Part shown: piece by piece, positions 48,421 to 56,238 of the stretch
Layout of the letters: the number at the start of each line of letters is the position of its first letter
How positions within the stretch are numbered: position 1 is the first letter of the stretch
Source: CAYRWR01 sp964537555
GTDB taxonomy: Bacteria > Spirochaetota > Brevinematia > Brevinematales > CAYRWR01
DNA length: 64,000 bases
Assembly (NCBI GenBank): GCA_964537555.1
Contig: CAZIAD010000006.1
Coordinates: 62,001-126,000, forward strand
Reading direction: 5' to 3'
The notes under the pieces: model-generated
Database searches by the model: none
What the model saw: only the letters and a program-made list of their open reading frames with translations
What the model was told of the DNA's origin: nothing
Position numbers and translations under genes: made by a program

Positions 48421-49014
48421 ATGGAAAACAAAAAGATAAGTGATCAGGCTGTACTGGATGCCACAGGGAAGACTCCCCAGGACTGGTATAGCTCTATCCA
48501 AAACACTGCTTATGCCGGGGCTACCCACAAGGAAATAGCCCGTTATTTACACGAGGAAAATGGCCTGAGCTTCTGGTGGGCTCAGACTGTTACAGTGCTT
48601 TATGAGCAGTATATCGGACGCAGGGTGCTAGGACAGACTGCGGATCAGGGCTTTCAGGTGGGGGTAAGCAAGACCTTCTATAAACCCCTGGATCAACTAT
48701 GGACTCTGTTATTTGAGGGCCCGGGTATCGATCTGTTTCTGCCGGGGGTCCAGCAGCTGGAGCCGGGCGATGCCGGGGAGGCGGAAGAGGGCATCGACTA
48801 TGAGGTCAAAGTACTGGAACCACTATCGCATATACGCTTGCGCTGGAAGCTCTCTCTCTGGAGCCGACCTTCCACTTTGCAGATACGCCTGAGCCCAAAA
48901 TCAGTGGACAGATGCACCGTGACCTTCCACCATGAGGGTTTAAGGGATGAAAAAGTACGGCAGCAAATGCGGGAACACTGGCGGGAAAAGCTGGAATCCC
49001 TGTCGAAACTATAA
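48421..49014 (+). CDS. DUF4287 and SRPBCC-domain protein
   Basis: 197 residues. The N-terminal ~70 residues (ATGKTPQDWYSSIQ, HKEIARYLHEENGLSFWWAQTVTVLYEQ) match DUF4287. The rest (~75-197) is an AHSA1/SRPBCC-like hydrophobic-ligand fold (VSKTFYKPLDQLWTLL, VTFHHEGLRDEKVRQQMREHWREKL). This two-domain arrangement is known in uncharacterised cytosolic proteins. Probable small-molecule binding; ligand unknown. Confidence 0.88.
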   Translation: MENKKISDQAVLDATGKTPQDWYSSIQNTAYAGATHKEIARYLHEENGLSFWWAQTVTVLYEQYIGRRVLGQTADQGFQVGVSKTFYKPLDQLWTLLFEGPGIDLFLPGVQQLEPGDAGEAEEGIDYEVKVLEPLSHIRLRWKLSLWSRPSTLQIRLSPKSVDRCTVTFHHEGLRDEKVRQQMREHWREKLESLSKL

Positions 49015-49098
49015 TATCGAAATCATATTTCAGCGGCAAATATTCCGGATAGGATGCTGCCATTTCCCATTTGTAGATTATTGAAACAGGAGAGCACT

Positions 49099-49392
49099 AT
49101 GTATACTGCTACCATGCATTATAGCTTTAAGGAAGAATACCTGGAAGAGGCCTGTGCATTATGGAAGAAACAGGTTCTGGATCTGGCCCTAAAACAGGCC
49201 GGCTTTATCCGTATGCAATTTCTGCTTTCCGGGACAGAGGCTCTGGCCATAGGCACCTGGGAAGAAAAACAATATGCTCAGGCATTTATGCAAAGCGGTG
49301 TGTTTAAACAGCTCATGGAGAAACTGGAGACAATGGTCACAGCTCCACCTCGACCCAGGATATGGGAATTAAAGTATTTCGAGGAAAAATAG
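49099..49392 (+). CDS. Antibiotic biosynthesis monooxygenase-like (ABM/dimeric alpha-beta barrel) protein
   Basis: 97 residues from the ATG at 49099, supported by AGGAGAG (49088-49094). An upstream in-frame ATG at 49054 has no ribosome site. FKEEYLEEACALWKKQVLDLALKQAGFIRMQFLLS and ALAIGTWEEKQYAQAFMQSGVF fit the ferredoxin-like dimeric barrel of ABM-type proteins. Many such proteins have no proven enzymatic role. It follows the SRPBCC gene by 84 bp. Confidence 0.75.
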   Translation: MYTATMHYSFKEEYLEEACALWKKQVLDLALKQAGFIRMQFLLSGTEALAIGTWEEKQYAQAFMQSGVFKQLMEKLETMVTAPPRPRIWELKYFEEK

Positions 49393-49416
49393 TTTACATA
49401 TTTTTTAAATTAATTT

Positions 49417-49917
49417 TTATAGGCTCTCACTGAAATCAGCTGCTTTCAGGTGCTGCATCAGCTTCACAAAGTGGCTGCGCGCATCCCGGAGAATATCTTC
49501 TATAAAGTCCTGTTCTTCATCTATGACCATGGTACGGATCTCCTGATAATACAGGATGTGATCCAGCTCTATCTCAATGGCCAGTTCAAAAATACCCTCG
49601 ATGGTATTAATATGTTTTAATCTTTCTGACAGGGTGTCATGGGGCATATATTTTTCAAAGAAATAATGGCTTAGTTCATGAATGTGATTTTCCAGTCTCT
49701 GAGCTGCTACCACATTATTGATACGGGAAAGGTTTTGCCTGAGAAAGACCTCATGCTTTTCTTCATCTGCAGCCAGCTTAGCAAAAATTATTCTTTCCTT
49801 AGTGCTTTTTAATACATGCGACAGATTAATATAAAGCTGCTTAATAGAATTTTCCAGATCTATAGACGCTTCAAATACTTCGCGGGCAGTGAAAAATATC
49901 TTATTTTTTTCAATCAT
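49417..49917 (-). CDS. Ferritin-like / rubrerythrin-type diiron protein
   Basis: 166 residues, all helical. Candidate metal ligands are in the four-helix pattern: ASIDLENSIKQLY (Glu), AADEEKHEVFL (ExxH), ELAIEIELDHILYYQEIR (Glu) and DILRDARSHF (Asp and His). There is no rubredoxin domain. Likely iron binding or peroxide reduction in the cytoplasm. The ATG has AAGGAGG upstream. Confidence 0.85.
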   Translation of the reverse strand: MIEKNKIFFTAREVFEASIDLENSIKQLYINLSHVLKSTKERIIFAKLAADEEKHEVFLRQNLSRINNVVAAQRLENHIHELSHYFFEKYMPHDTLSERLKHINTIEGIFELAIEIELDHILYYQEIRTMVIDEEQDFIEDILRDARSHFVKLMQHLKAADFSESL

Positions 49918-50012
49918 TTCTGCCCTCCTTGTTTATACAATATAATACATATCGGAATAAAATACCACTTAAATTTATAATAATGTCCGGCCTCTGGCTA
50001 ATTTATAAATTA

Positions 50013-50041
50013 TTGACACAAATCCCGATTCTTTCTATAGT
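50013..50041 (+). promoter_or_regulatory. Promoter of the BLUF-kinase cluster
   Basis: TTGACA (50013-50018), 17 bp, TATAGT (50036-50041), 25 bp before the TTG start. Confidence 0.7.
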
Positions 50042-50066
50042 TAGGAAGTAATTTCAGGAGTTAATA

Positions 50067-50504
50067 TTGTCAGACATTATTCACCTGGTGTACGCCAGTG
50101 CAGCTAACACAGACATTAGCAGAAAGGTCATAGATGATATCATACTTAAATCGATTGAAAATAATTCCGGAAAAAATATTACCGGGATGTTGCTGTTTGC
50201 AGAAGGTTCTTTTTTACAGGTCCTGGAAGGGCCCCGGGAAGCAGTTGAAGATCTTTTTTTTGATATCAGGACTGATACACGACATACTGGAATAGTGAAG
50301 ATCTATCAGGAAAAGACAGAGAAGCGCATTTTCGGGAAATGGAGCATGGGACTGGCCAGTATGAGTAATCAGGAACTGGCTCGTATCCCCGGGTGTGAGG
50401 ATTTTTTTCAGAGTGGAAAGCATATTTCTGCTATTCAGGAAAGTACCGCCCGCAGGATACTGGAGGCTTTTACCAGAGGCAAATGGAGAAGAAAAATAAG
50501 CTAA
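50067..50504 (+). CDS. BLUF-domain blue-light sensor (copy 1)
   Basis: 145 residues from a TTG start with CAGGAG upstream. The photochemical residues of the BLUF fold align exactly in spacing with AppA: Tyr9 (HLVYAS), Asn33 (ENNSGKNITGML), Gln51 (GSFLQVLEG) and Trp92 (GKWSMG). It should bind flavin and switch its hydrogen-bond network in blue light. There is no output domain, so it must signal through a partner. First gene of the cluster with a second BLUF gene and a hybrid histidine kinase. Confidence 0.95.
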   Translation: MSDIIHLVYASAANTDISRKVIDDIILKSIENNSGKNITGMLLFAEGSFLQVLEGPREAVEDLFFDIRTDTRHTGIVKIYQEKTEKRIFGKWSMGLASMSNQELARIPGCEDFFQSGKHISAIQESTARRILEAFTRGKWRRKIS

Positions 50505-50519
50505 AACAAGGAGTAAATA

Positions 50520-50957
50520 ATGGCAGAATTGATACATCTGGTTTATGCCAGTGCAGCAGCGCAGGATCTGCAGGAAAAGGATATCAGGGATATACTTAAA
50601 ATATCAGTGACAAACAACTATGCCTCAGACATCACCGGTATGCTGCTGTTTGCAGAAGGGTCCTTTCTTCAGGTACTGGAAGGGGAGAAAAATGCCGTTC
50701 AGGGCCTTTTTGAACAGATTAAAAAGGATAGCAGGCACTGGGATGTGATAAAGATATTTGAAGAAAGGATTGACAGCCGCTTTTTTGGAGACTGGAGTAT
50801 GGGTATGGCCAGCCTGGAATATTCGGACCTGGCTCAGGTCCCGGGATGTAAGGATTTCTTTGAAAGTGGTGAAAAGCTTTCATTTTTAAAAGAAAGTGTT
50901 GCTAAAAAACTCCTTCAGGCCTTTAAAGAGGGAGAATTGCGCCAGCATCTAAAATAG
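50520..50957 (+). CDS. BLUF-domain blue-light sensor (copy 2)
   Basis: 145 residues. Tandem paralogue of copy 1, starting 15 bases after it, with the same key residues Tyr9, Asn33, Gln51 and Trp92 at identical positions. The helical C-terminal extension (~100-145), where BLUF proteins contact partners, is less conserved between the two copies. AAGGAG precedes the ATG. Separate roles, or a heteromer, are plausible. Confidence 0.95.
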   Translation: MAELIHLVYASAAAQDLQEKDIRDILKISVTNNYASDITGMLLFAEGSFLQVLEGEKNAVQGLFEQIKKDSRHWDVIKIFEERIDSRFFGDWSMGMASLEYSDLAQVPGCKDFFESGEKLSFLKESVAKKLLQAFKEGELRQHLK

Positions 50958-51004
50958 ATGGTCCCGCATTCTGCCTTACTCTGTAACAGTGAACCAGGAG
51001 AAAA

Positions 51005-53269
51005 ATGTTGCCTATTAAAGACACAGAATCAAATAACCCAGATTTTTATTTTGAGCTTTTCCAGCAAAATCCTGCCCCCATACTCATGTATGACAGAGAA
51101 TCAGGCCTTAGACTCATCAATGAAAGTTTTTCTAAGAATTTTATCTTTCTGGATAAAAGTAAATTTGAATCCTTAAAATTATATCAATGGTCTGTTATAT
51201 CAGACCATTATTGTGAATTGATTGAGGCAGAACATTTTATCGATCTGAGATTTACGGTAGAACCTAAAAGTCTGGAAAAAATCTTTCTGAGGCTGGAAGA
51301 TCCCAAACTTCATGTAGAAATATTTATTAAAGCAGTAAGGCCCAATAAGATAGCACCCATAGAGGCCTACCTGGTCTATCTCCAGATTTTTTCAGTATCG
51401 GAAAGACTGGTAAAATTGATGGATGAAAACATGACGCAATTACAGGCTATGGTGGAAAATTCGCCTATGGGGATGCATTTTTACCAATTAGATGAAAACA
51501 ATGAACTCATATTTGTAGACTATAATCCGGCTGCAGACAGGCTTTTAGGAGTAAAGAACTCACAGTTTCTGGGCAAAAAGATTGTAGATGCATTTCCTTC
51601 ATTAGCCGACACTGACATTCCGGAACGCTACAGACTGGCGGCATCAGAAGGAAAGATTTGGTCGACAGAGCAGATCAACTATAAAGATGAGCAGCTGCAG
51701 GGTGCATTTGAAGTCTGGGCATTTCAGACATCGCCGGGAAAGATGGTGGCATTATTTGAAGATATTACTGAACGAAAAAGAGCGGAACTGGCTCTGCAGC
51801 ACAGTGAAGCGAAATACCGTATGCTCATAGAGACTACCCATGACTATGTCTGGGAAGTAGATAAAGATGCTGTGTTTACCTATGTCAGTCCACAGGTGGA
51901 ACGTCTCCTGGGTTATAAACCAGAGGAATTGATAGGGACATCCGCTCTTGATCTGATTGCAGCGGAAGATGCCCCTAAGATTCAGTACGAATATAACAGG
52001 CTGGTAGATTCCGGTAGTGCCATGAACAGTATGATCAATGTAAATCTCCATAAAGATGGAACCCCGGTAGTCATGGAATCTACAGGACTGCCCTTTTATG
52101 ATCATGAAGGCCGACTCCTGGGATATAGGGGAATGGACAGAGACATCACTGAGAGGCAACGCTTTTTTGAGAACATGCAGAAAAGTCAAAATCTGGAATC
52201 CATTGGAATCCTGGCGGGGGGAATTGCTCATGATTTCAATAACCTGCTCACCGGGATATATGGTTTTATAGACCTTACTCTGATGAATTCCAACGATCCA
52301 AAGGTACAAAGCAATCTTAATCAGGCACTTTCGTCAATCGATAGAGCCCGTGCCCTCACCCATCAGTTGTTGACTTTCTCACGGGGTGGTGATCCTATTT
52401 TACAGGTATGCTCCATGAAAGATTTCCTGAAGCAAAGTGTGGAGTTCATTTTAAGCGGAAAAGATACCAAGGTAAATTATCATATTGATCCTGAATTATG
52501 GGACTGTGAGGTGGACAGGTCGCAGATCGGTCAGGTAATAGATAACCTGGTAATCAATGCTCTGGATGCCATGGGCCCGGGAGGAATGCTGGAGATCGGT
52601 GCAGAAAATGTAGATCTTCAGGATGAAAAACTAAATATTCTGGATGCAGGTAAATACATTCATATAAGTGTAAAAGATACGGGCCCCGGCATTGATCCTG
52701 ACATTCAGCATAAGATATTTGATCCATTCTTTACGACCAAAGCCAGCGGCACAGGTCTGGGCCTGGCCAGTAGTTATTCCATAGTCAAAAAACATAAAGG
52801 CAATATCGATATGGAATCCAGTTTGGGGCAGGGCTGTGTATTTCATATCTACCTGCCTTCACTGGGTTACACATCAGTCATGGAAACAGAAGAGCCCCTT
52901 ATCCCCGAAAAATATCAGGGTAAGATCCTGGTCATGGATGATGAGGAAAGTCTGAGGATGATATTTTCTCAAATGCTGAGTTTACTGGGCTTCGAAGTCG
53001 AAGTATGCAATGATGGCCAGAAAGTAGTAGATCTTTTACAGAACAGACATTATGATGCGATAATCCTGGACCTGACAGTCCCTGGAGGACGAGGAGGTAA
53101 AGATATCATCCCTGAGATCCAGGGCCAGGTAGAAAAGATCTTTGTCACCAGCGGGTATTCTGAGGACCCGGTCATGTCTGATCCCAGAGCTTTTGGATTT
53201 ACTGCCAGTATTCCTAAACCTTTTACAGTCGATGATATCACTCATATTCTCGGTCGTTTTTACTCTTAA
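51005..53269 (+). CDS. Hybrid sensor histidine kinase with PAS domains and receiver
   Basis: 754 residues, no membrane segment. Order: an N-terminal PAS-like part (~10-130), PAS (~145-260), PAS/PAC (~270-390), a HisKA-type helix pair with phospho-acceptor His409 (GGIAHDFNNLL), HATPase (~490-620: DNLVINALDAM, DTGPGID, GTGLGLASS), then a receiver (~635-754) with phospho-acceptor Asp689 (AIILDLT) and late Lys (IPKPF). The receiver output is not in this protein. It follows the two BLUF genes by 47 bp, so blue-light input through them is likely. PAS domains may add their own signal. Confidence 0.94.
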   Translation: MLPIKDTESNNPDFYFELFQQNPAPILMYDRESGLRLINESFSKNFIFLDKSKFESLKLYQWSVISDHYCELIEAEHFIDLRFTVEPKSLEKIFLRLEDPKLHVEIFIKAVRPNKIAPIEAYLVYLQIFSVSERLVKLMDENMTQLQAMVENSPMGMHFYQLDENNELIFVDYNPAADRLLGVKNSQFLGKKIVDAFPSLADTDIPERYRLAASEGKIWSTEQINYKDEQLQGAFEVWAFQTSPGKMVALFEDITERKRAELALQHSEAKYRMLIETTHDYVWEVDKDAVFTYVSPQVERLLGYKPEELIGTSALDLIAAEDAPKIQYEYNRLVDSGSAMNSMINVNLHKDGTPVVMESTGLPFYDHEGRLLGYRGMDRDITERQRFFENMQKSQNLESIGILAGGIAHDFNNLLTGIYGFIDLTLMNSNDPKVQSNLNQALSSIDRARALTHQLLTFSRGGDPILQVCSMKDFLKQSVEFILSGKDTKVNYHIDPELWDCEVDRSQIGQVIDNLVINALDAMGPGGMLEIGAENVDLQDEKLNILDAGKYIHISVKDTGPGIDPDIQHKIFDPFFTTKASGTGLGLASSYSIVKKHKGNIDMESSLGQGCVFHIYLPSLGYTSVMETEEPLIPEKYQGKILVMDDEESLRMIFSQMLSLLGFEVEVCNDGQKVVDLLQNRHYDAIILDLTVPGGRGGKDIIPEIQGQVEKIFVTSGYSEDPVMSDPRAFGFTASIPKPFTVDDITHILGRFYS

Positions 53270-53285
53270 TTATTTCCTTACTGTC

Positions 53286-53314
53286 TTGAAAATGTGATAA
53301 TACCGGGGTAGTAT
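53286..53314 (+). promoter_or_regulatory. Possible promoter of the SpoIIAA-like gene
   Basis: TTGAAA (53286-53291), 17 bp, TAGTAT (53309-53314), 19 bp before the ATG at 53334. Confidence 0.5.
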
Positions 53315-53333
53315 ATATGCTCAGGAGTGTACC

Positions 53334-53738
53334 ATGCAATACCAGATCATTTATCATGAAACAGATAATATTATAGAGATCCAGTGTAGCGGCGAGGCAG
53401 ACCCACAGGGTTTTAAAGATTATACTCTGGCCCTGTCCCAATATGAACATCTGGGCCCTAAATCGCGCTTACTTTTTGATCACCGTGAGCTTAATGGTGA
53501 TAGGCTGTCTTTAAGTGATATCAAGGAGATTACTCATTTTTTTAAATCTTTTTCCGGACAGATGAAGAAATTTAAACAGGCTATAGTGGTCTATCCTCAT
53601 ACTGACAGCAGCAAGGCTAAGTTTTTTCAGTTGTTGATCGATGACATGAAAGAAAAGGGGAAAATAGAGACCAGGATATTCACTGACTACGATCAGGCCT
53701 ATAAGTGGCTCAATAGTCAGATGTATATTGAGCTCTAG
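53334..53738 (+). CDS. SpoIIAA/STAS-like small protein
   Basis: 134 residues. Alternating strands and helices (IIEIQCSGEADPQGFKDYTLAL, SRLLFDHRELNG, AIVVYPHTDSSKAKFFQLL, ETRIFTDYDQAYKWL) resemble the SpoIIAA-like/CRAL-TRIO-type alpha-beta fold rather than classical RsbV. No phosphorylatable SSG motif is present. It follows the histidine kinase with its own promoter. A signalling role is inferred from fold and position. Confidence 0.65.
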   Translation: MQYQIIYHETDNIIEIQCSGEADPQGFKDYTLALSQYEHLGPKSRLLFDHRELNGDRLSLSDIKEITHFFKSFSGQMKKFKQAIVVYPHTDSSKAKFFQLLIDDMKEKGKIETRIFTDYDQAYKWLNSQMYIEL

Positions 53739-53762
53739 TATCAGGGAAGCTCTGGGAAATAC

Positions 53763-53791
53763 TTGTCAAAAAGCTTCAAAACGTCTATAAT
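53763..53791 (+). promoter_or_regulatory. Promoter of the aminotransferase-SDR operon
   Basis: TTGTCA (53763-53768), 17 bp, TATAAT (53786-53791), 44 bp before the ATG; ribosome site AAAGGAGGGG. Confidence 0.7.
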
Positions 53792-53835
53792 AACGAGGAA
53801 AAATATTTACATACATGTGACAAAGGAGGGGGGAC

Positions 53836-55248
53836 ATGACTGTCGCCGAGATACATGAAAAAGCCAGGGAAATAGTATCTTCACCGATACCCATGCCTAA
53901 TAAGGCCCGGCTGGAAAAGGTATACAAAGAATATCAGGCTAAAACCAAAAAATCCGCTACCCTGAATATGAAAGCAGCTCAGGTTTTACCCCGGGGAAGT
54001 GAACACACTTTGCCCCCTACTGCTCCCTACCCATTGTTTATGGAAAAGGGAAAAGGTTCCAAGATCATAGATGTCGATGGAAATGAATATGTCGACTACA
54101 TTCTTTCCGGGGGTGCCATATTCCTGGGCCATAATAATTCCGGGCTTAATCAGGGGATTGTAGAGCTTATCCAGAACAAGACAAACTTTCATGGGTTTTT
54201 TGATGAATTTGAACTGAAAGCTGCAGGTAAGATCATAGAGCATTATAAGTCCATCGACAAGGTGCGCTTCACTGCCAGCGGCTCAGAAGCCAACCTGGCC
54301 GCATTACGTATAGCCCGGGCATATACTGGCAAGAAAAAAGTGATCAAGTTCCGGGGTGGCTACCATGGCTGGGGTGATCCTTTTATGACCGATATGGAGA
54401 TACCGGGGACTGAGCGCTACATTGCCAATGGTATTCCCGGCGAGATCCTGGACCTCACTGTCCTGGTATATGCCAATGACCTTCAGGCCCTGGAGCAGGC
54501 ATTTAAAGATCATAAAGATGATGGCGGGATCGCGGCTGTGTATGTAGAGCCTCTGGGAGGAGAATCCGGACTGGTTCCCTTTGAAGAGGGTTTTCATCAG
54601 AAAGCTATGGAGATCGCCCATAAATATGGGGCACTCTATGTGTTCGACGAAGTGGTGACCGGCTTTCGTATGGGACTGGGCGGGGCTCAGGGAGCGATGG
54701 GTATAGAGCCTGACCTGACTACCCTGGGAAAATCCCTCATGAATGGTTATCCCGGATGTGGAGCAGTATGCGGAAAAGAAGATATCATGATGACTGCCTC
54801 CACCGGATTACCCGACGGAAAACATGCCTATGCATACGTAGCAGGGACTCTGTCCGGTAATGCTTTGTCATCAGCGGCTGCCTATTACAATATTCTGGAG
54901 CTCGAAAAACCGGGTGTCATCGAGAATTCCTTTAAAATGGCAGAAGATTATGTAAATAAGATGAACAAGATGTTTCAGGAACGTGGGGTAAAATTCTTTG
55001 CCTACAGCTTCGGTTCCATCATCAGGGTGGAGCTCACCGCACCTCATGCCGTACAGATCACCGGACAGGAATCCATGCAGGAGATCCTGCTGAGACGGGG
55101 TATCATTGGTGAATATGCGGTGGCAGTACACAATGCCGGTGTTATGAGCCGCATGGGCAGGGATATGATGAGCTGTGCTCATACCCCCGAGGATAATACA
55201 AAAGCAGTAGAAGCATTCTCTGCAATGATCGATATACTGGATTTCTAA
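53836..55248 (+). CDS. Class III PLP aminotransferase (glutamate-1-semialdehyde aminotransferase-like)
   Basis: 470 residues. Class III motifs: VDYILSGGAIFLGHN, TASGSEANLAALRIARAYTGKKKVIKF, RGGYHGWGDPF, EVVTGFRMG and the cofactor lysine in TTLGKSLMNGYPG. It resembles HemL but is ~40 residues longer, with an N-terminal extension and a different substrate loop. It is co-transcribed with a dehydrogenase instead of haem genes. I therefore do not call it hemL; the amino donor and acceptor are unknown. Confidence 0.88.
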   Translation: MTVAEIHEKAREIVSSPIPMPNKARLEKVYKEYQAKTKKSATLNMKAAQVLPRGSEHTLPPTAPYPLFMEKGKGSKIIDVDGNEYVDYILSGGAIFLGHNNSGLNQGIVELIQNKTNFHGFFDEFELKAAGKIIEHYKSIDKVRFTASGSEANLAALRIARAYTGKKKVIKFRGGYHGWGDPFMTDMEIPGTERYIANGIPGEILDLTVLVYANDLQALEQAFKDHKDDGGIAAVYVEPLGGESGLVPFEEGFHQKAMEIAHKYGALYVFDEVVTGFRMGLGGAQGAMGIEPDLTTLGKSLMNGYPGCGAVCGKEDIMMTASTGLPDGKHAYAYVAGTLSGNALSSAAAYYNILELEKPGVIENSFKMAEDYVNKMNKMFQERGVKFFAYSFGSIIRVELTAPHAVQITGQESMQEILLRRGIIGEYAVAVHNAGVMSRMGRDMMSCAHTPEDNTKAVEAFSAMIDILDF

Positions 55249-55259
55249 GGAGAGATATA

Positions 55260-56063
55260 ATGGATAGAGGACTGAAAACCGCTCTGATCACAGGAGCTTC
55301 CCGTGGTATTGGCAGAGCAATGGCAGAACGCCTGGTAGCAGAAGGCTATACCGTGCACGGGACATCCCGTGATCCTAAAAATATGAAAAAAGAAGACAGG
55401 GTGGAAGGTGTCACTTACCATGCCCTGGATGTGGGTGATCCCAAAAGCTGTTCTGTGCTGATCAGGACCATTAAAGATATTGATATACTCATTAACAACG
55501 CCGGTGTGAGCCAGATCGGGCCTCTGGAAGAGATCCCTATGGATAAAGTCTATGAATTATTTGAACTGAATATGTTCGGGGTGATCCGTCTGATCCAGGG
55601 ATTTCTGCCTGGTATGAGGGAGCGCAAAAAAGGCTTTATTATCAACGTAAGCTCTATGGCAGGCAGACTGGCTGTCCCCTTTTCCAGCGCTTATGCCGCT
55701 ACTAAACATGGACTGGAAGGCCTGACCTGGGCTCTTAAAAACGAAGTGGCCAGCTACGGAATAGAAGTCTGTACTATAGCCCCGGCTTATATCAAGACCA
55801 GCATCCCCCAGGTCAAGATGTACAGCGACGACAGCCCCTATATAGAAAACCTCAACCTGGTCAAGGCAAAAAGAGATGCTTCTATCTCTCACGGCCCTGA
55901 GGCCAGTGTAGTAGGGGACGCGGTCATAAAGATCCTCGCAGCCCGTAAAATTAGACCCAGCTACCCTGTAGGCGGGCCCGCCCGGCTGAATGCCTGGTTC
56001 AGAAAAGCTCTGCCCGACAATCTTATTTTGAAGATGATCCGCAATAACTTCAAGATGAAATAA
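55260..56063 (+). CDS. Short-chain dehydrogenase/reductase
   Basis: 267 residues. The classical SDR set is present: ITGASRGIGRAMAE (NAD(P) loop), DILINNAGVSQ, INVSSMAGRLAVPFSSAYAATKHGLEG with catalytic Ser, Tyr and Lys, and IAPAYIKT. The Arg after TS (TSRDPKN) suggests NADPH preference. It starts 11 bases after the aminotransferase stop, so the pair may interconvert an amino alcohol, ketone or aldehyde intermediate. A terminator follows. Confidence 0.93.
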   Translation: MDRGLKTALITGASRGIGRAMAERLVAEGYTVHGTSRDPKNMKKEDRVEGVTYHALDVGDPKSCSVLIRTIKDIDILINNAGVSQIGPLEEIPMDKVYELFELNMFGVIRLIQGFLPGMRERKKGFIINVSSMAGRLAVPFSSAYAATKHGLEGLTWALKNEVASYGIEVCTIAPAYIKTSIPQVKMYSDDSPYIENLNLVKAKRDASISHGPEASVVGDAVIKILAARKIRPSYPVGGPARLNAWFRKALPDNLILKMIRNNFKMK

Positions 56064-56083
56064 ATAGAGAAGCATCAAATCAA

Positions 56084-56113
56084 AAACTCCCGGAGAGATC
56101 CGGGAGTTTTTTT
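56084..56113 (+). terminator. Rho-independent terminator of the aminotransferase-SDR operon
   Basis: AAACTCCCGGA (56084-56094), loop GAGA, TCCGGGAGTTT (56099-56109), then further T residues. Confidence 0.92.
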
Positions 56114-56152
56114 ATTCATAAAGAATAGTGGTATATTAATATTATATCGAAT

Positions 56153-56174
56153 GTGAATTCCGGGAAGTGAATTC
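56153..56174. promoter_or_regulatory. Direct repeat upstream of the secretin promoter
   Basis: GTGAATTC occurs at 56153-56160 and again at 56167-56174, 14 bp apart, just upstream of the -35 box at 56185. It could be an activator site. Confidence 0.35.
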
Positions 56175-56184
56175 AAATAAAGTG

Positions 56185-56213
56185 TTGACATAGAAGCAGT
56201 TAATCATTATCAT
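56185..56213 (+). promoter_or_regulatory. Promoter of the secretin gene
   Basis: TTGACA (56185-56190), 17 bp, TATCAT (56208-56213), 25 bp before the ATG; ribosome site AAGGAGG. Confidence 0.65.
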
Positions 56214-56238
56214 GTAGTCGAAGCAAGGAGGCATTGAA

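Noticed and set aside
53836..55248. Assignment as hemL
   Set aside because: The class III motifs fit, but the length, N-terminal extension and SDR partner do not support the haem pathway enzyme.
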